Shown here: piece after piece, positions 34,254 through 44,153 of the stretch
Layout: each line of letters begins with the position of its first letter
Numbering within the stretch: the stretch's first letter is position 1
Source of the DNA: Nakamurella lactea DSM 19367
Lineage (GTDB): Bacteria; Actinomycetota; Actinomycetes; Mycobacteriales; Nakamurellaceae
DNA length: 64,000 nt
Assembly (NCBI RefSeq): GCF_000426645.1
Contig: NZ_AUFT01000005.1
Span: forward strand, 372,001 to 436,000
Direction: 5' to 3'
Made by a program: the position numbers and the translations under genes
The notes under the pieces: generated by a model
What the model was told of the DNA's origin: nothing
What the model saw: only the letters and a program-made list of their open reading frames with translations
The model's database searches: none

Positions 34254-35672
34254 TCAGCGCCCTGGGTACCCGCCGTAGGGCTGATCCGGCGGCCCCTGCT
34301 GACCCGGATAGGGCTGGTTCTGCTGACCCGGCTGCGGCGGTCCCGGCTGCTGGGGATGCTGTCGAGGAGGCTGCTGCTGAGCGGGTTGCGGCGGCGGATA
34401 GTTCTGGCCGGGCGCCTGTCCCGGCGGAGCAGCCGCGATCGAGCGCTGCTCGTCGTCCGGTCCGGACAGCTGCCTGGCGCCGGTCGCCGCGTCCGCAGCG
34501 GCCTGGGCCTTCGACAGCGCGCCGGCCACGTCTGACTTCGAGGCGGCCAGGCTGGCGGCCTCCTGGTCGGCGATGGTCAGCGCGGCCTCCTTCTCGGCCT
34601 CCCGCACGGCCTGGGCGACCTCGTCGGCGGTGGTGCCGCCGAACCAGTCCTCGACGTCGTCGTCCATTTCGCCCGGCCTTGAGACGACCTCCTCCTTCGG
34701 CGGTTCGTAGCGGAACACCCCGTCGTCGCCCTTGGTGCCGAGCATCCGGGCGAATCCCTCCAGCGACTTGGAGAAGTCGCTGGGGATCATCCAGACCTTG
34801 TTCGCGTCCCCCTGCGCCATCTGCGGCAACGTCTGAAGGTATTGGTAGGCAAGGAGTTCCGGCGTCGGCTTGCCTGCCTTGACCGCGGCGAACACCTTCT
34901 CGATCGCCTTCGCCTGGCCCTGCGCCTGCAGATAGCGGGCTGCCCGCTCGCCCTGCGCCCGCAGGATCCGGGACTGCCGCTCGCCCTCGGCCGCCAGGAT
35001 GGACGCCTGCTTGGCGCCCTCGGCGGTCAGCACCGCGGCCTGCTTGTTGCCCTCGGCGGTCTTGATCGCCGACTCCCTGGTGCCCTCGGCGGTCAGGATC
35101 ATCGCGCGCTTGTCCCGATCGGCCCGCATCTGCTTCTCCATCGAATCCTGGATGGACGGCGGCGGATCGATCGCCTTCAGCTCGACCCGGGCGACCCGGA
35201 TCCCCCACTTGCCGGTGGCATCGTCGAGCACGCCCCGCAGCTGACCGTTGATGGCGTCACGGCTGGTCAGCGTCTGCTCGAGGTTCATCCCGCCGACCAC
35301 GTTCCGCAGGGTGGTGGTGGTCAACTGCTCGACCGCGACGATGTAGTTGGCGATCTCGTACACGGCGGCCCGCGGGTCGGTCACCTGGAAGTAGACGACG
35401 GTGTCGATGGACACCGTCAGGTTGTCCTCGGTGATCACCGGCTGCGGCGGGAACGAGACGACCTGCTCGCGCAGATCGATGCGGGCCCTGATCCGGTCGA
35501 TGAACGGGACCAACCAGACCAGCCCGGCGCTGTTGGCCTTGTGGAATCTGCCGAGTCGCTCGACCACGGCGGCCTGCGCCTGCGGGATCACCTTCACGGA
35601 TCGCAGCACGATGACGACCGCCAGCACCGCGATCACGATTGCAACGATGGCCAGTGGATCCATCCCCGACAT
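34254..35672 (-). CDS. SPFH/stomatin-type membrane protein with Pro/Gln-rich tail
   Basis: 472 residues. An N-terminal helix (LAIVAIVIAVLAVVIVLRSV), the prohibitin-like start VKVIPQAQAAVVERLGRFHK, an SPFH domain to about 210 (YFQVTDPRAAVYEIANY, DRDKRAMILTAEGTRESAI) and repeated TAEG/AEGE units of the coiled coil. The C-terminal about 60 residues are Pro/Gln/Gly-rich and disordered. The type is QmcA/stomatin, used in membrane quality control with proteases and NfeD partners. It lies 118 bp downstream of an NfeD gene on the same strand, making this the second SPFH-NfeD pair of the window. Confidence 0.9.
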   Translation of the reverse strand: MSGMDPLAIVAIVIAVLAVVIVLRSVKVIPQAQAAVVERLGRFHKANSAGLVWLVPFIDRIRARIDLREQVVSFPPQPVITEDNLTVSIDTVVYFQVTDPRAAVYEIANYIVAVEQLTTTTLRNVVGGMNLEQTLTSRDAINGQLRGVLDDATGKWGIRVARVELKAIDPPPSIQDSMEKQMRADRDKRAMILTAEGTRESAIKTAEGNKQAAVLTAEGAKQASILAAEGERQSRILRAQGERAARYLQAQGQAKAIEKVFAAVKAGKPTPELLAYQYLQTLPQMAQGDANKVWMIPSDFSKSLEGFARMLGTKGDDGVFRYEPPKEEVVSRPGEMDDDVEDWFGGTTADEVAQAVREAEKEAALTIADQEAASLAASKSDVAGALSKAQAAADAATGARQLSGPDDEQRSIAAAPPGQAPGQNYPPPQPAQQQPPRQHPQQPGPPQPGQQNQPYPGQQGPPDQPYGGYPGR

Positions 35673-35790
35673 CTCCTTCGCTCGGTGGTGACGTCCTACC
35701 GCGATGGTCGCCGGAGGTGCGTCACCATTGACTGTAGGTGTTTCCGGTGCTGCTCACCGGGCCTTCCGGCCGGCGAAGCCCCCGCCGGGG

Positions 35791-36219
35791 TCATTGTCCC
35801 CAGATCACCACGGCAGTCGCGCCGCGGACCTCGACCACGGTGACCGGGGTTCCCGGTGGCAGCGGCCGGTGACCGTCGACACCGATCGCCGACCAGACCT
35901 CGCCGCCGATCTTGACCTGCCCGCCACCGGCGTCGACGGTGGAGATCACCGTGGCCTGCGAGCCGATTACCGCATCCATACCGCTACGCAGCTGCGGTGT
36001 TTTGTGCAGCCGCCGCAACAGCGGCGGGCGGGCGCCGACCACCAGTGCCACCGAGACCAACGCGAAGACCAGCAGTTGGATCCAGAGCTGATCGGTGACC
36101 AAGGCGGTGAGGGCGCCGGCCAGCGCACCGCCGCCGAGCATCAGCAGGACGAATTCGCCGCCGAGCATCTCGGCGATCGACAGCACGACCGCTGCGGCGA
36201 ACCAGATCCATGCCTGCAT
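35791..36219 (-). CDS. NfeD-family membrane protein
   Basis: 142 residues: WIWFAAAVVLSIAEMLGGEFVLLMLGGGALAGALTALV (three short helices with the family's E-M-L-GGEF motif, core EMLGGEFVLLMLGGGA), a helix LLVFALVSVALVVG, then a C-terminal OB-fold (GSQATVISTVDAGGGQVKIGGEVW, PPGTPVTVVEVRGATAVV). ATG at 36219 is preferred because AGGA lies upstream; GTG at 36243 is possible. Partner of the SPFH protein downstream. Confidence 0.88.
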   Translation of the reverse strand: MQAWIWFAAAVVLSIAEMLGGEFVLLMLGGGALAGALTALVTDQLWIQLLVFALVSVALVVGARPPLLRRLHKTPQLRSGMDAVIGSQATVISTVDAGGGQVKIGGEVWSAIGVDGHRPLPPGTPVTVVEVRGATAVVIWGQ

Positions 36220-36340
36220 GTCCTCATCCTGCCAGAGCAGCACATGCGGGACGGGTCCGGCGGTGTCGGGACCGGTACACCGTGACCAGCCCGTGACCGG
36301 ACCGGCAGACGACCGACCGATCCGGCCCGGAGCCGGGCGT

Positions 36341-37177
36341 CTAGCCGACCTGGTCGCCGCCGTCCGCGGCGACGAAGTCGATCAACATCTCGACGGCGGT
36401 GATCAACGGCGTCTGTAGATCGCGGTAGCTGCGTACGGCCCCGTTGACCCTGCCCCACATGGTGGTCGGGTCGGACACCCCCAATGCGGCACACACCCCG
36501 GTCTTCCAGTCGATGCCGCGCGGCACGTCCGGCCAGCCGCGGATGCCGACCAGCTCGGGTTTCACCGCCTGCCAGATGTCGATGTACGGATGGCCGGTGA
36601 CCAGCACATGGTCGCCGGACACCTGGTCGGCGATCCGCTGCTCCTTGCTCCCGGCCACCAGATGGTCGGCGAGCACCCCGACCCGTCGGCCCGGGCCGGG
36701 GCCGAAGTCCGCCAGCGCGTCCGGCAGGTGGTCAAGGCCGTGCAGCGGCTCGACCACGATGCCCTCGACCCGCAGGTCGTGTCCCCACACCCGCTCGACC
36801 AGCGCGGCGTCATGGATGCCCTCCACCCAGATCCGCGCCGCCCGTGCGGTTCTGGCCCGAAGCCCCGTCACCGCAACGGATCCGGAGGCCGAACGCTGCG
36901 GTCCTGCCGGACCGCTCTTCGGCCGGGCCAGCGTCGTCGGTTGCCCGTCGACCAGGAAGGCGCCCGGCGCCAGCGGGAAGTTCCGCCGGTTTCCGCGTCG
37001 GTCCTCCAGCGTCACCGCGGATGACGAACACCCCACGACCGCGCCGCAGAAGCCGGACAGCGGATCCTCGGCCACCACATCGGAGGTGGCCGGCAATACC
37101 CGCGGTTGTTTCTTGGCACGGGCGCCGGCGCCCAGCACGTCGGCGGCGTAACGGTCAGTCGACACCGTGCGCACCAC
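36341..37177 (-). CDS. DUF3097-family protein
   Basis: 278 residues of a conserved actinobacterial family. Visible blocks are VVAEDPLSGFCGAVVG, RNFPLAPGAFLVDGQPTTL, IWVEGIHDAALVERVWGHDLR, GPGRRVGVLADHLVAGSKE and HVLVTGHPYIDIWQAV. The WVEGIHDA and GVLADHL blocks look like the acidic motifs of a Toprim-type nucleotidyl fold, but this is inference and no activity is known to me. GTG at 37177 or, with a better AGGTGG site, GTG at 37165 could start it. Divergent from the metallopeptidase gene. Confidence 0.85.
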   Translation of the reverse strand: MVRTVSTDRYAADVLGAGARAKKQPRVLPATSDVVAEDPLSGFCGAVVGCSSSAVTLEDRRGNRRNFPLAPGAFLVDGQPTTLARPKSGPAGPQRSASGSVAVTGLRARTARAARIWVEGIHDAALVERVWGHDLRVEGIVVEPLHGLDHLPDALADFGPGPGRRVGVLADHLVAGSKEQRIADQVSGDHVLVTGHPYIDIWQAVKPELVGIRGWPDVPRGIDWKTGVCAALGVSDPTTMWGRVNGAVRSYRDLQTPLITAVEMLIDFVAADGGDQVG

Positions 37178-37297
37178 CTGTCGAAGGCGCGAACGGCCGG
37201 CGGAATGACCGGTGACACAAGTACTCTGGCACGCGGCGTTACGTTACGGGACCGCCCGCGCGGGTCGCGGGAACGCAACGCCGGTGCCAGGACAACG

Positions 37298-38188
37298 ATG
37301 GGGGCCGCGATGATCACCCGCCGCGCATGGCTGGTCGCCGGCGTCATCGTCGTGCTGCTGTCGGTCGTCGGTTGCGGCTCGGCGACCGGCGGTGCGTCGG
37401 CCGCGACGTCCGGACCGGGCACGGCCGGGACGGCACTCCCGTCCACGGCAGCGACGTCCGGCTCCCCCGTGACATCCCCTCCGAAATCCACCCCGACATC
37501 CGCCGAGACGTCCGGTCCGGCATCCAGCGAGACACCCACCGAGACATCTACTCCAACATCCACTCCAACATCCGTTGCTGGCCACGCCTTCGGCGTCTGC
37601 CCGACGGTCCCGGTGTCCGACATCCACGGTTTGTCCGACTGCGTTCATCGCAATCTGGTCAGCTATTGGCAGCGGGCGACTGACCGGCCGATCAACCGAC
37701 CGGTGGTGATCGAGCCGACGTTTCCGCCGGAGCCGCAGGCCTGCTTCGCGCCGCAGACGATCTACGCCTACTACTGCCCGGACAACAGCACCATCTACCT
37801 GAACACCAGCATCCTGACGTTGTGGAACAGGCAGTTCACCCCCGAGCAGGTGCCGTACTCGTTGGCGATGACGCTGGCCCACGAGGTCGGGCATGCCGCG
37901 CAGTTCGCCGTCGATCCGGCGCTGAAGACCGCCGACACCACCGACCCTGACGTTTCCAAGAAGATCGAACTGCAGGCCGACTGCCTGGCCGGTGTCTGGG
38001 CACAGGACCAGATCAGCGCCGGACGGATGGACAAGGCTCAGCTGCTCGCCGTCTGGCGACAGGAGGTCGTGCTGTTGGACACCGCCGAACATCGTCAGAT
38101 GCACGACGACCCCGACGCCCGACTGGCCGCGACCGAGCGCGGGATGGCCGGCGGCACCATGGCCTCCTGCGGGCTCGAGCCGGGCTGA
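37298..38188 (+). CDS. Neutral zinc metallopeptidase-like lipoprotein
   Basis: 296 residues. A signal with lipobox-like VVGC (LVAGVIVVLLSVVGCGS), a Thr/Ser/Pro linker with PTETSTPTSTPTS, then a catalytic domain with FAPQTIYAYYCPDNSTIYL, LAMTLAHEVGHAAQF (the HExxH zinc site) and LQADCLAGVWAQDQI, as in the YpfJ/neutral zinc metallopeptidase family (DUF2342-unrelated). It should act outside the membrane; substrate unknown. ATG at 37298 has an AGGA site; ATG at 37310 is also possible. Confidence 0.85.
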   Translation: MGAAMITRRAWLVAGVIVVLLSVVGCGSATGGASAATSGPGTAGTALPSTAATSGSPVTSPPKSTPTSAETSGPASSETPTETSTPTSTPTSVAGHAFGVCPTVPVSDIHGLSDCVHRNLVSYWQRATDRPINRPVVIEPTFPPEPQACFAPQTIYAYYCPDNSTIYLNTSILTLWNRQFTPEQVPYSLAMTLAHEVGHAAQFAVDPALKTADTTDPDVSKKIELQADCLAGVWAQDQISAGRMDKAQLLAVWRQEVVLLDTAEHRQMHDDPDARLAATERGMAGGTMASCGLEPG

Positions 38189-38214
38189 CCGGAACCAGGT
38201 CGTACCGTGGAGCG

Positions 38215-39006
38215 ATGTCCGTTCCCGCCGCCTCCGCCCTTGCCCTGTGGGGCGCCGCCTACACCGCAGGCACCGCCGCCGACGACGTGCTCACCGCGAT
38301 CTCCGGCTTCGGGCTGACCGCCGGGGTCCGCCGGGACGGGCCGGCTCCGGACGGTTCGTCGGCCGCGTCGATCCCCGGCCCCGGTGAGGCGCCGGCCGGG
38401 CCGGCGGCGTTGTTGCCACTGCTGCGATCCGGCGCGCCGTCGCTGGTGCTGCCGCGGCCCGGCGACGTCCGAGGCCTGCCGGTGCCGGCCGGTCCGGCCA
38501 CGGCATCGGCGTTGCGGGCCGGTGCCGCGGTGGTGTTGTTCGAGGTCGGCGTCACCATCGTGCCGATCGACGGCCTGTGGCGGATCTTCGCCGCCACCGG
38601 CCGGCCGGTGAACCACGAGCTGCTGCCGGCGCGTGAGGAGTTGGATGCGGCCGTACGGCGCGCGACCGAGCTGTTCGTGACGGCAGAGCTCGGTGTGCAG
38701 GCGGCAGCCGCCCGCCAGCAGGTAAGCGACTTCGTGCACCAGCACTCGATGCCGCTGCCGCCCGGTATGCCGGCCCGCGCGGTGGCGCTGCTGGATCGAT
38801 GCATCCAGTTGGAGGCGCTGCTGGCGGTGATCGGCGCCCACCGGACCGCAGCGGTCAACGGCCACCAATTGGATCAGGTCGCCGCGGTGCTGGGGCCGCT
38901 GGGCGACGCCGCCCGTAACGGACGGGCGGCAGCGGTGAATCTGGCGATCGCCGAGCTGCTCGCCGCCCGCCCCCGCCCGGACCTGATCCCTGATCGCTCG
39001 GCCTGA
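38215..39006 (+). CDS. Conserved actinobacterial protein of unknown function
   Basis: 263 residues, alanine-rich, no signal peptide or clear membrane helix. Features are an N-terminal ALWGAAYTAGTAADDVLTAI, a Pro/Gly-rich middle (GAPSLVLPRPGDVRGLPVPAGP), then VTIVPIDGLWRIF and a helical C-terminus. The LPRPGD...GLP pattern and length suggest a real conserved gene but I cannot name it. ATG at 38215 has a GGAG site. It follows the metallopeptidase by 26 bp, probably co-transcribed. Confidence 0.75.
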   Translation: MSVPAASALALWGAAYTAGTAADDVLTAISGFGLTAGVRRDGPAPDGSSAASIPGPGEAPAGPAALLPLLRSGAPSLVLPRPGDVRGLPVPAGPATASALRAGAAVVLFEVGVTIVPIDGLWRIFAATGRPVNHELLPAREELDAAVRRATELFVTAELGVQAAAARQQVSDFVHQHSMPLPPGMPARAVALLDRCIQLEALLAVIGAHRTAAVNGHQLDQVAAVLGPLGDAARNGRAAAVNLAIAELLAARPRPDLIPDRSA

Positions 39007-39017
39007 CCCCTGCCCGC

Positions 39018-39117
39018 GCGAGGATCCACTTCACTGTCGAGGACTGGCGTAGCTCGTTTCGTCACACCAGTCACAGATCGGCCGAAGTCGATCCTCGCGG
39101 CCGAAGTGGATCCTCGC
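39018..39117. repeat. About 100-bp long-hairpin element C in a convergent gap
   Basis: Perfect 15-bp arms GCGAGGATCCACTTC (39018-39032) and its complement (39103-39117). A 19-bp direct duplication (39080-39098 and 39099-39117, one mismatch) repeats the right arm. An inner stem GACTGG/CCAGTC lies in the loop. Read on the minus strand, the layout arm, partial arm copy, GGCC, GTGACTGG-type core matches element B1. Confidence 0.85.
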
Positions 39118-39145
39118 CGGGGGTGGTTGCAGGTGGCGACCGGCG

Positions 39146-39340
39146 TCAGCTGTCGGTGACTTTCCTGGCCGCATCGGCGATCTTGTCGCCGGCCTGCTTG
39201 AGGTTCGCCTTACCCTGTTCGGCCTGACCCTCGGCTTCGGTGCTTTCGTCGCCGGTCAGCTTGCCGAGGCCCTCCTTGGCCTTACCGAGGGCTTCCTCGC
39301 CCGCATGCTTGGCCTTGTCACCGAGATCTCCGAGACCCAT
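39146..39340 (-). CDS. CsbD-like small stress-response protein
   Basis: 64 residues, hydrophilic and helical, with the CsbD pattern: GDLGDKAKHAGEEALGKAKEG, LTGDESTEAEGQAEQGKANL and DKIADAARKVTDS (each a piece of the family). CsbD proteins are induced by general stress in many bacteria; the mechanism is unknown. ATG at 39340 has an AGGAG site, which rules out the longer open frame upstream. Confidence 0.88.
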   Translation of the reverse strand: MGLGDLGDKAKHAGEEALGKAKEGLGKLTGDESTEAEGQAEQGKANLKQAGDKIADAARKVTDS

Positions 39341-39455
39341 GGTGTGCTCCTCTCGTCGAGCCGCCGCGCGGTTGCGACGTCCACGGCTGTCGGTACCCAC
39401 CCGTCGGCCGGTGAAACGTCGCGGCACGCACCCGACGGGATCAGCCGCTACCGCC

Positions 39456-40301
39456 TCAGGAGCCGGCCTCGTCCGACCCGAATCCCAAAGCGTGGAAGCC
39501 GCCGTCGACCATCACCATCGACCCGCTGGTGGCCGGGAACAGATCCGACAGCAGCGCGACCACGGCGCGGGCGACCGGCGTCGGGTCCGAGGTGTCCCAG
39601 CCGAGCGGGGCGCGACCGGTCCAACCGTCCTCCAGCCCGCTGAAGCCGGGGATCGACCTGGCGGCCATGGTCCGGATCGGTCCGGCCGAGATCAGGTTCA
39701 CCCGGATGCCCTTCGGGCCGAGATCCCTTGCCAGATAACGGTTGACGGACTCCAGGGCGGCCTTGGCCACCCCCATCCAGTTGTAGGCCGGCCAGGCCTG
39801 CCGGGCGTCGAAGTCCAGCCCGACGATGCTGCCGCCGGCCGTCATCAGTGGCAGGGCGGCCGCCGCGAGTGCCTTCAGCGAGTACGCCGAGGTGTGCACC
39901 GCGGTGGCCACGTCCTCCCACGGCGCGTCCATGAAGGGGGCGCCAAGGGTGCTCGGCGGGCCATAGGCAACCGCGTGCAGCACGCCGTCGATCCGGTCGA
40001 AATGGTCGCCGAGGCGCTCGGCGAGGGAGTCAAGCTGCTCGGTGTTCGTCACATCCAGCTCGACGACCGGCGCCGGCACGGGCAGTCGCTTCGCGATCCG
40101 CTCCACCAGCGACATCCGGCCGAACCCGGTGAGCACCACCTTCGCACCCTGCTGCTGGGCCAGCCGGGCCGCGTGGAAGGCCATCGACGCCTCGGTGATG
40201 ACGCCGGTGATCAGCACGTTCTTGCCGGCCAGCAGCCCGCTGCCCAACTGGCCGGTCTGCGGGGCGTCGGTACCGGTGTTCTCGGTGGTCGGTTCGGTCA
40301 T
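39456..40301 (-). CDS. inhA: Enoyl-[acyl-carrier-protein] reductase, InhA type
   Basis: 281 residues. Reduces trans-2-enoyl-ACP with NADH, the last step of the FAS-II elongation cycle. It reads NVLITGVITEASMAFHAARLAQQQGA at the N-terminus (core LITGVITEASMAFH), VLTGFGRMSLVERIAKRLP, VAYGPPS and the catalytic PAYNWMGVAKAALESVNRYL (Tyr and Lys), then AAGPIRT-like ISAGPIRTMAARSI and VMVDGGFHALG. The likeness is to mycobacterial InhA rather than to classical FabI. It follows fabG1 by 77 bp, the mycobacterial order. A ribosome site before 40301 is weak. Ferrochelatase, which follows inhA in mycobacteria, is absent here. Confidence 0.93.
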   Translation of the reverse strand: MTEPTTENTGTDAPQTGQLGSGLLAGKNVLITGVITEASMAFHAARLAQQQGAKVVLTGFGRMSLVERIAKRLPVPAPVVELDVTNTEQLDSLAERLGDHFDRIDGVLHAVAYGPPSTLGAPFMDAPWEDVATAVHTSAYSLKALAAAALPLMTAGGSIVGLDFDARQAWPAYNWMGVAKAALESVNRYLARDLGPKGIRVNLISAGPIRTMAARSIPGFSGLEDGWTGRAPLGWDTSDPTPVARAVVALLSDLFPATSGSMVMVDGGFHALGFGSDEAGS

Positions 40302-40378
40302 TCTGGTCGGCTCGCTTTCAGCTGGGTGGTTCGGGTGGCTCAGGCAGTGCGGGGTGACAGGCAGGGGGCGACGATGGA

Positions 40379-41182
<804 letters not shown>

Positions 41183-42136
41183 TCAGGGAATGCGCCGGCC
41201 GACGACGAGTGCTCCGGCGCAACCGATCATCGCGGCGATCAGCCCGGCCAGCAGCCAGGGCCGCGAGACGTCCTTCTGCACGACCTCGTAGCCGATCTGC
41301 TCGCCGAGTTCTGCGTAGACCTTTTTCAATTCCTCGGCGGTGGCCGCCGTGTGGAAGTCGCCGCCGGAGATCTCGGCGATCTTGCGCATGCCGTCCTCGT
41401 CCGGCGGCACCGGAATGCGCTGCCCCTCGATGTCGACGCTGCCGGTGGCCGTGCCGAAGGCGATCACCGACACCGGGATCTTCGCCTTGGCGGCCATCTG
41501 GGCCGCCTCTTCCTCGGTGCGCCCGGTGGTGCGTTTGCCGTCGGTCATCAGCACCACCCTGGCCGGTGCCGCCTCATCGGTGCCGCCGAAGGTCTTGGAG
41601 AACGCCTCGATCGACTGCAGCGCGGTGATCAGCGCCTCGCCGGTGGCGGTGCGCTGATCCAGCTTGAGGTTGTCGATCGCCGCGTGTGCGACGGTGCGGT
41701 CGGTGGTCGGCGAGACCAAAACCCTGGGGATGCCGGCGAACGAGATGATGCCAAGGTTGACGCCCTTGGTCAGGTCGGTGACGAACTGGTTGGCGGCCTC
41801 CTGCGCGGCCGCCAACCGGGTCGGGGTGACGTCGGTGGCCTCCATCGACAGCGAGACGTCAACGGCCAGCATCACCACCGCGCGGTTCCTGGGCACCTTG
41901 GCGTCGGCGGTGGGGCCGGCGGCGGCCACGGTCAGCAGCGCCAGGCCGACCAGCACGACCGCGGTGGGTACGTGCCGCCAGCGGCTCGGACGCTTGGGTG
42001 CGACGGTCTCCAGCAGCTCGAGATTGGCGAACTTCAGGGTGTCCTTGCGGGCCCGGTGCTGGGCCAGGACGTACCCGACGATCAGCGCCAGGACGACGGC
42101 ACCCAGGGCGAACCAGCCGGGGTCGGCGAACGTCAC
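41183..42136 (-). CDS. VWA-domain membrane protein (BatA-like, Rv1481 type)
   Basis: 317 residues: two N-terminal helices (WFALGAVVLALIVGYVLA, VPTAVVLVGLALLTVAAAG), a von Willebrand A domain (about 85-275) with the metal site DVSLSMEATD, TATGEALITAL and VVLMTDGKRTT, then a C-terminal helix (PWLLAGLIAAMIGCAGALVV). BatA-like proteins act with MoxR ATPases and DUF58 proteins in envelope or protein-complex assembly. GTG at 42136 has a GGGGAGG site and overlaps the upstream DUF58 stop by 4 bp, confirming the start. Confidence 0.9.
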   Translation of the reverse strand: MTFADPGWFALGAVVLALIVGYVLAQHRARKDTLKFANLELLETVAPKRPSRWRHVPTAVVLVGLALLTVAAAGPTADAKVPRNRAVVMLAVDVSLSMEATDVTPTRLAAAQEAANQFVTDLTKGVNLGIISFAGIPRVLVSPTTDRTVAHAAIDNLKLDQRTATGEALITALQSIEAFSKTFGGTDEAAPARVVLMTDGKRTTGRTEEEAAQMAAKAKIPVSVIAFGTATGSVDIEGQRIPVPPDEDGMRKIAEISGGDFHTAATAEELKKVYAELGEQIGYEVVQKDVSRPWLLAGLIAAMIGCAGALVVGRRIP

Positions 42137-43110
42137 CAAGCCTCCCCTGCATGGGAGCCGGCGCCGGCCGCGGCGGCAGCGGCGCCCGTCCACCCCCGTT
42201 TGCGGGTCAGCACGAACCGGACGACGTCGGCGACCCAGTCCCGATCGGTGCGCAGCGTGAGCTGGGCGCTGCCCGCCCGACGCAACGCGGTCGCCACGTT
42301 GCGCCGGTGGGCGTCGGCGGCAGCGGCGAAATCGCGGCGCAGCGTTGCCGTGGTCTGGATCTCCCTGGTACGACCGGTCTCCGGGTCGACCAAGGTGACC
42401 AGCCCTACCTCCGGCAGCTCGAGATCGCGCGGGTCGAGCACCTCGACGGCGAGCAGGTCGTGTCGTCCGGTCAACGCCCGCAGCGATCGTTCCCAGTCGA
42501 TCGGACCGATGAAATCGGAGATCACCACCGCCAGTCCGCGCCGACGCGGCGGCCGGCGCAGCTGCTCCAGCGCGGTGACCAGGCTGCCCCGGTCGCCGGC
42601 CTCGCTGCGGGGGGTCGACGCCAGCGTGCGCAGCAGGTACTGCAGATACGGTCGCCCGCCGCGGGCCGGGATCCGCTCGAGCCCGCTGCCGGTACTCACC
42701 ACCGCGCCGATCCGGTTTCCGCCGCCCTGGGTGAGATGACCGACCGCGGCCGCCGCGGCGACCGCCAGGTCCCGTTTCTCGCAGCCGGTGCTGCCGAAGT
42801 CGAGCGAGGCCGACAGGTCGGCGACGATCCAGGTCTCGAGTTCCCGGTCGGCCACGGTCTGCCGGATGTGCGGCTCGGTGGTTCTGGCGGTCACCGACCA
42901 GTCCATCCGGCGGACGTCGTCACCCGGGTAGTACGCCCTCGCCTCGCCCGGTTCCGAACCCGGACCGGGGACCAATCCCAGGTGGTTGCCCTGCAGCAGC
43001 CCGTCCAGCCGGCGCCGGACCGTCAGCTCCAGCGTCGTCAGGGCCGCGTCCAGCCGGGTCGGATCTGCGGTCGATGGCACCCCGGCGTTGCCGCTGCGGG
43101 GCTGTGGCAT
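42133..43110 (-). CDS. DUF58-family protein (Rv1480 type)
   Basis: 325 residues. The DUF58 hallmark is ARAYYPGDDVRRMDWSVTART near residue 55, followed by a VWA-like fold (WIVADLSASLDFG, GLAVVISDFIGPIDWERSL). No membrane helix, so cytosolic. It functions with the MoxR ATPase encoded immediately upstream (one-base overlap) and the VWA protein downstream. The precise client is unknown. Confidence 0.92.
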   Translation of the reverse strand: MPQPRSGNAGVPSTADPTRLDAALTTLELTVRRRLDGLLQGNHLGLVPGPGSEPGEARAYYPGDDVRRMDWSVTARTTEPHIRQTVADRELETWIVADLSASLDFGSTGCEKRDLAVAAAAAVGHLTQGGGNRIGAVVSTGSGLERIPARGGRPYLQYLLRTLASTPRSEAGDRGSLVTALEQLRRPPRRRGLAVVISDFIGPIDWERSLRALTGRHDLLAVEVLDPRDLELPEVGLVTLVDPETGRTREIQTTATLRRDFAAAADAHRRNVATALRRAGSAQLTLRTDRDWVADVVRFVLTRKRGWTGAAAAAAGAGSHAGEAW

Positions 43111-44153
43111 CAGGCGACTCCCGGCGCGGTGAACGGGCTGATCTGCGGCAGCGGGATCGCCTGCAGGAGCCGGGAAAGAATCACTTCGACCGGCACGCCG
43201 TCGGCCAGCGCGTCGTACGACAGCACCAGTCGGTGGCGCAGCACGTCGGCGGCCACATCGACCACGTCCTGCGGGATCACGAAGTCCCGGCCACGAACCA
43301 GCGCGAGCGCCCGCGCCGCCGCGATGATGCCGAGGCTGGCCCGCGGCGAGGCACCGTAGGAGAGCCAGCCGGCGACCTCGGTCAGGCCGTGGTCCGCGGG
43401 CGTCCGGGTGGCATAGACCAGCCGGACCACGTAGTCGACCAGCGCGTGGTGCACGAACACGTTCGCGGCGACCGACTGCAACCTGGCGAGTTCCTCGATG
43501 GGCAGCACCTGGTTCGCCTCGGGCGGTGTGACGCCCATCCGATAGACGATCTCGCGTTCCTCGTCCGGGTCCGGGTAGTCGACCAGCAGCTTGAACAGGA
43601 ACCGGTCACGTTGGGCTTCCGGCAGCGGATAGACGCCCTCGTTCTCGATCGGGTTCTGGGTGGCCAGGACCAGGAACGGGTTCGGCATCGGGTAGGTCTT
43701 GCCGCCGATCGACACGTGCCGCTCGGCCATCACCTCCAACAGCGCCGACTGCACCTTGGCCGGCGCCCGGTTGATCTCATCGGCCAGCACGAAATTGGCC
43801 ACCACCGGTCCGAGCTCGGTGTCGAACTCCTCCCGGCCGGCCCGGTAGATCCTGGTGCCGAGCAGGTCCGCCGGGACCAGGTCCGGGGTGAACTGGATGC
43901 GGGAGAAGGTGCCGCCCACCACCTTCGAGAAGGTCTCGACGGCGAGCGTCTTAGCGACGCCGGGGACGCCCTCGATCAACAGGTGGCCCTTGGCCAGCAG
44001 GCCGACCAGCATCCGCTCGACCAGCCGGTCCTGCCCGACGATCACGCGCTTGACCTCGAAGACCGTGCGCTCCAGCAGTTGGGCGTCGCGGCCCGGTCCG
44101 GCGGTCGCCGCCTCGGTCCGTCCGACCGTATTGCTCGTCATCTCCGCCGTCAC
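43110..44153 (-). CDS. moxR: MoxR-family AAA+ ATPase
   Basis: 347 residues. AAA+ motifs are IEGVPGVAKTLAVETFS (Walker A), FVLADEINRAPAKVQSALLEVM (Walker B, core VLADEINRAP), ATQNPIENEGVYPLPEAQRDRFLF (sensor 1 and Arg finger, core LPEAQRDRF) and GASPRASLGI (sensor 2). MoxR proteins act as chaperones for protein complexes or metal insertion. GTG at 44153 is favoured by a GAGGAGGAG site; ATG at 44141 is possible. It lies 244 bp downstream of the ripA-like gene, as moxR1 lies near ripA-ripB in mycobacteria. Confidence 0.93.
   Translation of the reverse strand: MTAEMTSNTVGRTEAATAGPGRDAQLLERTVFEVKRVIVGQDRLVERMLVGLLAKGHLLIEGVPGVAKTLAVETFSKVVGGTFSRIQFTPDLVPADLLGTRIYRAGREEFDTELGPVVANFVLADEINRAPAKVQSALLEVMAERHVSIGGKTYPMPNPFLVLATQNPIENEGVYPLPEAQRDRFLFKLLVDYPDPDEEREIVYRMGVTPPEANQVLPIEELARLQSVAANVFVHHALVDYVVRLVYATRTPADHGLTEVAGWLSYGASPRASLGIIAAARALALVRGRDFVIPQDVVDVAADVLRHRLVLSYDALADGVPVEVILSRLLQAIPLPQISPFTAPGVA

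Noticed and set aside
37298-38188. Classification of the lipoprotein as an M48 or DUF2342 peptidase.
   Set aside because: The sequence around HEVGH and the QADCLAGVWA block fits the YpfJ neutral zinc metallopeptidase type better, and the M48 membrane helices are missing.
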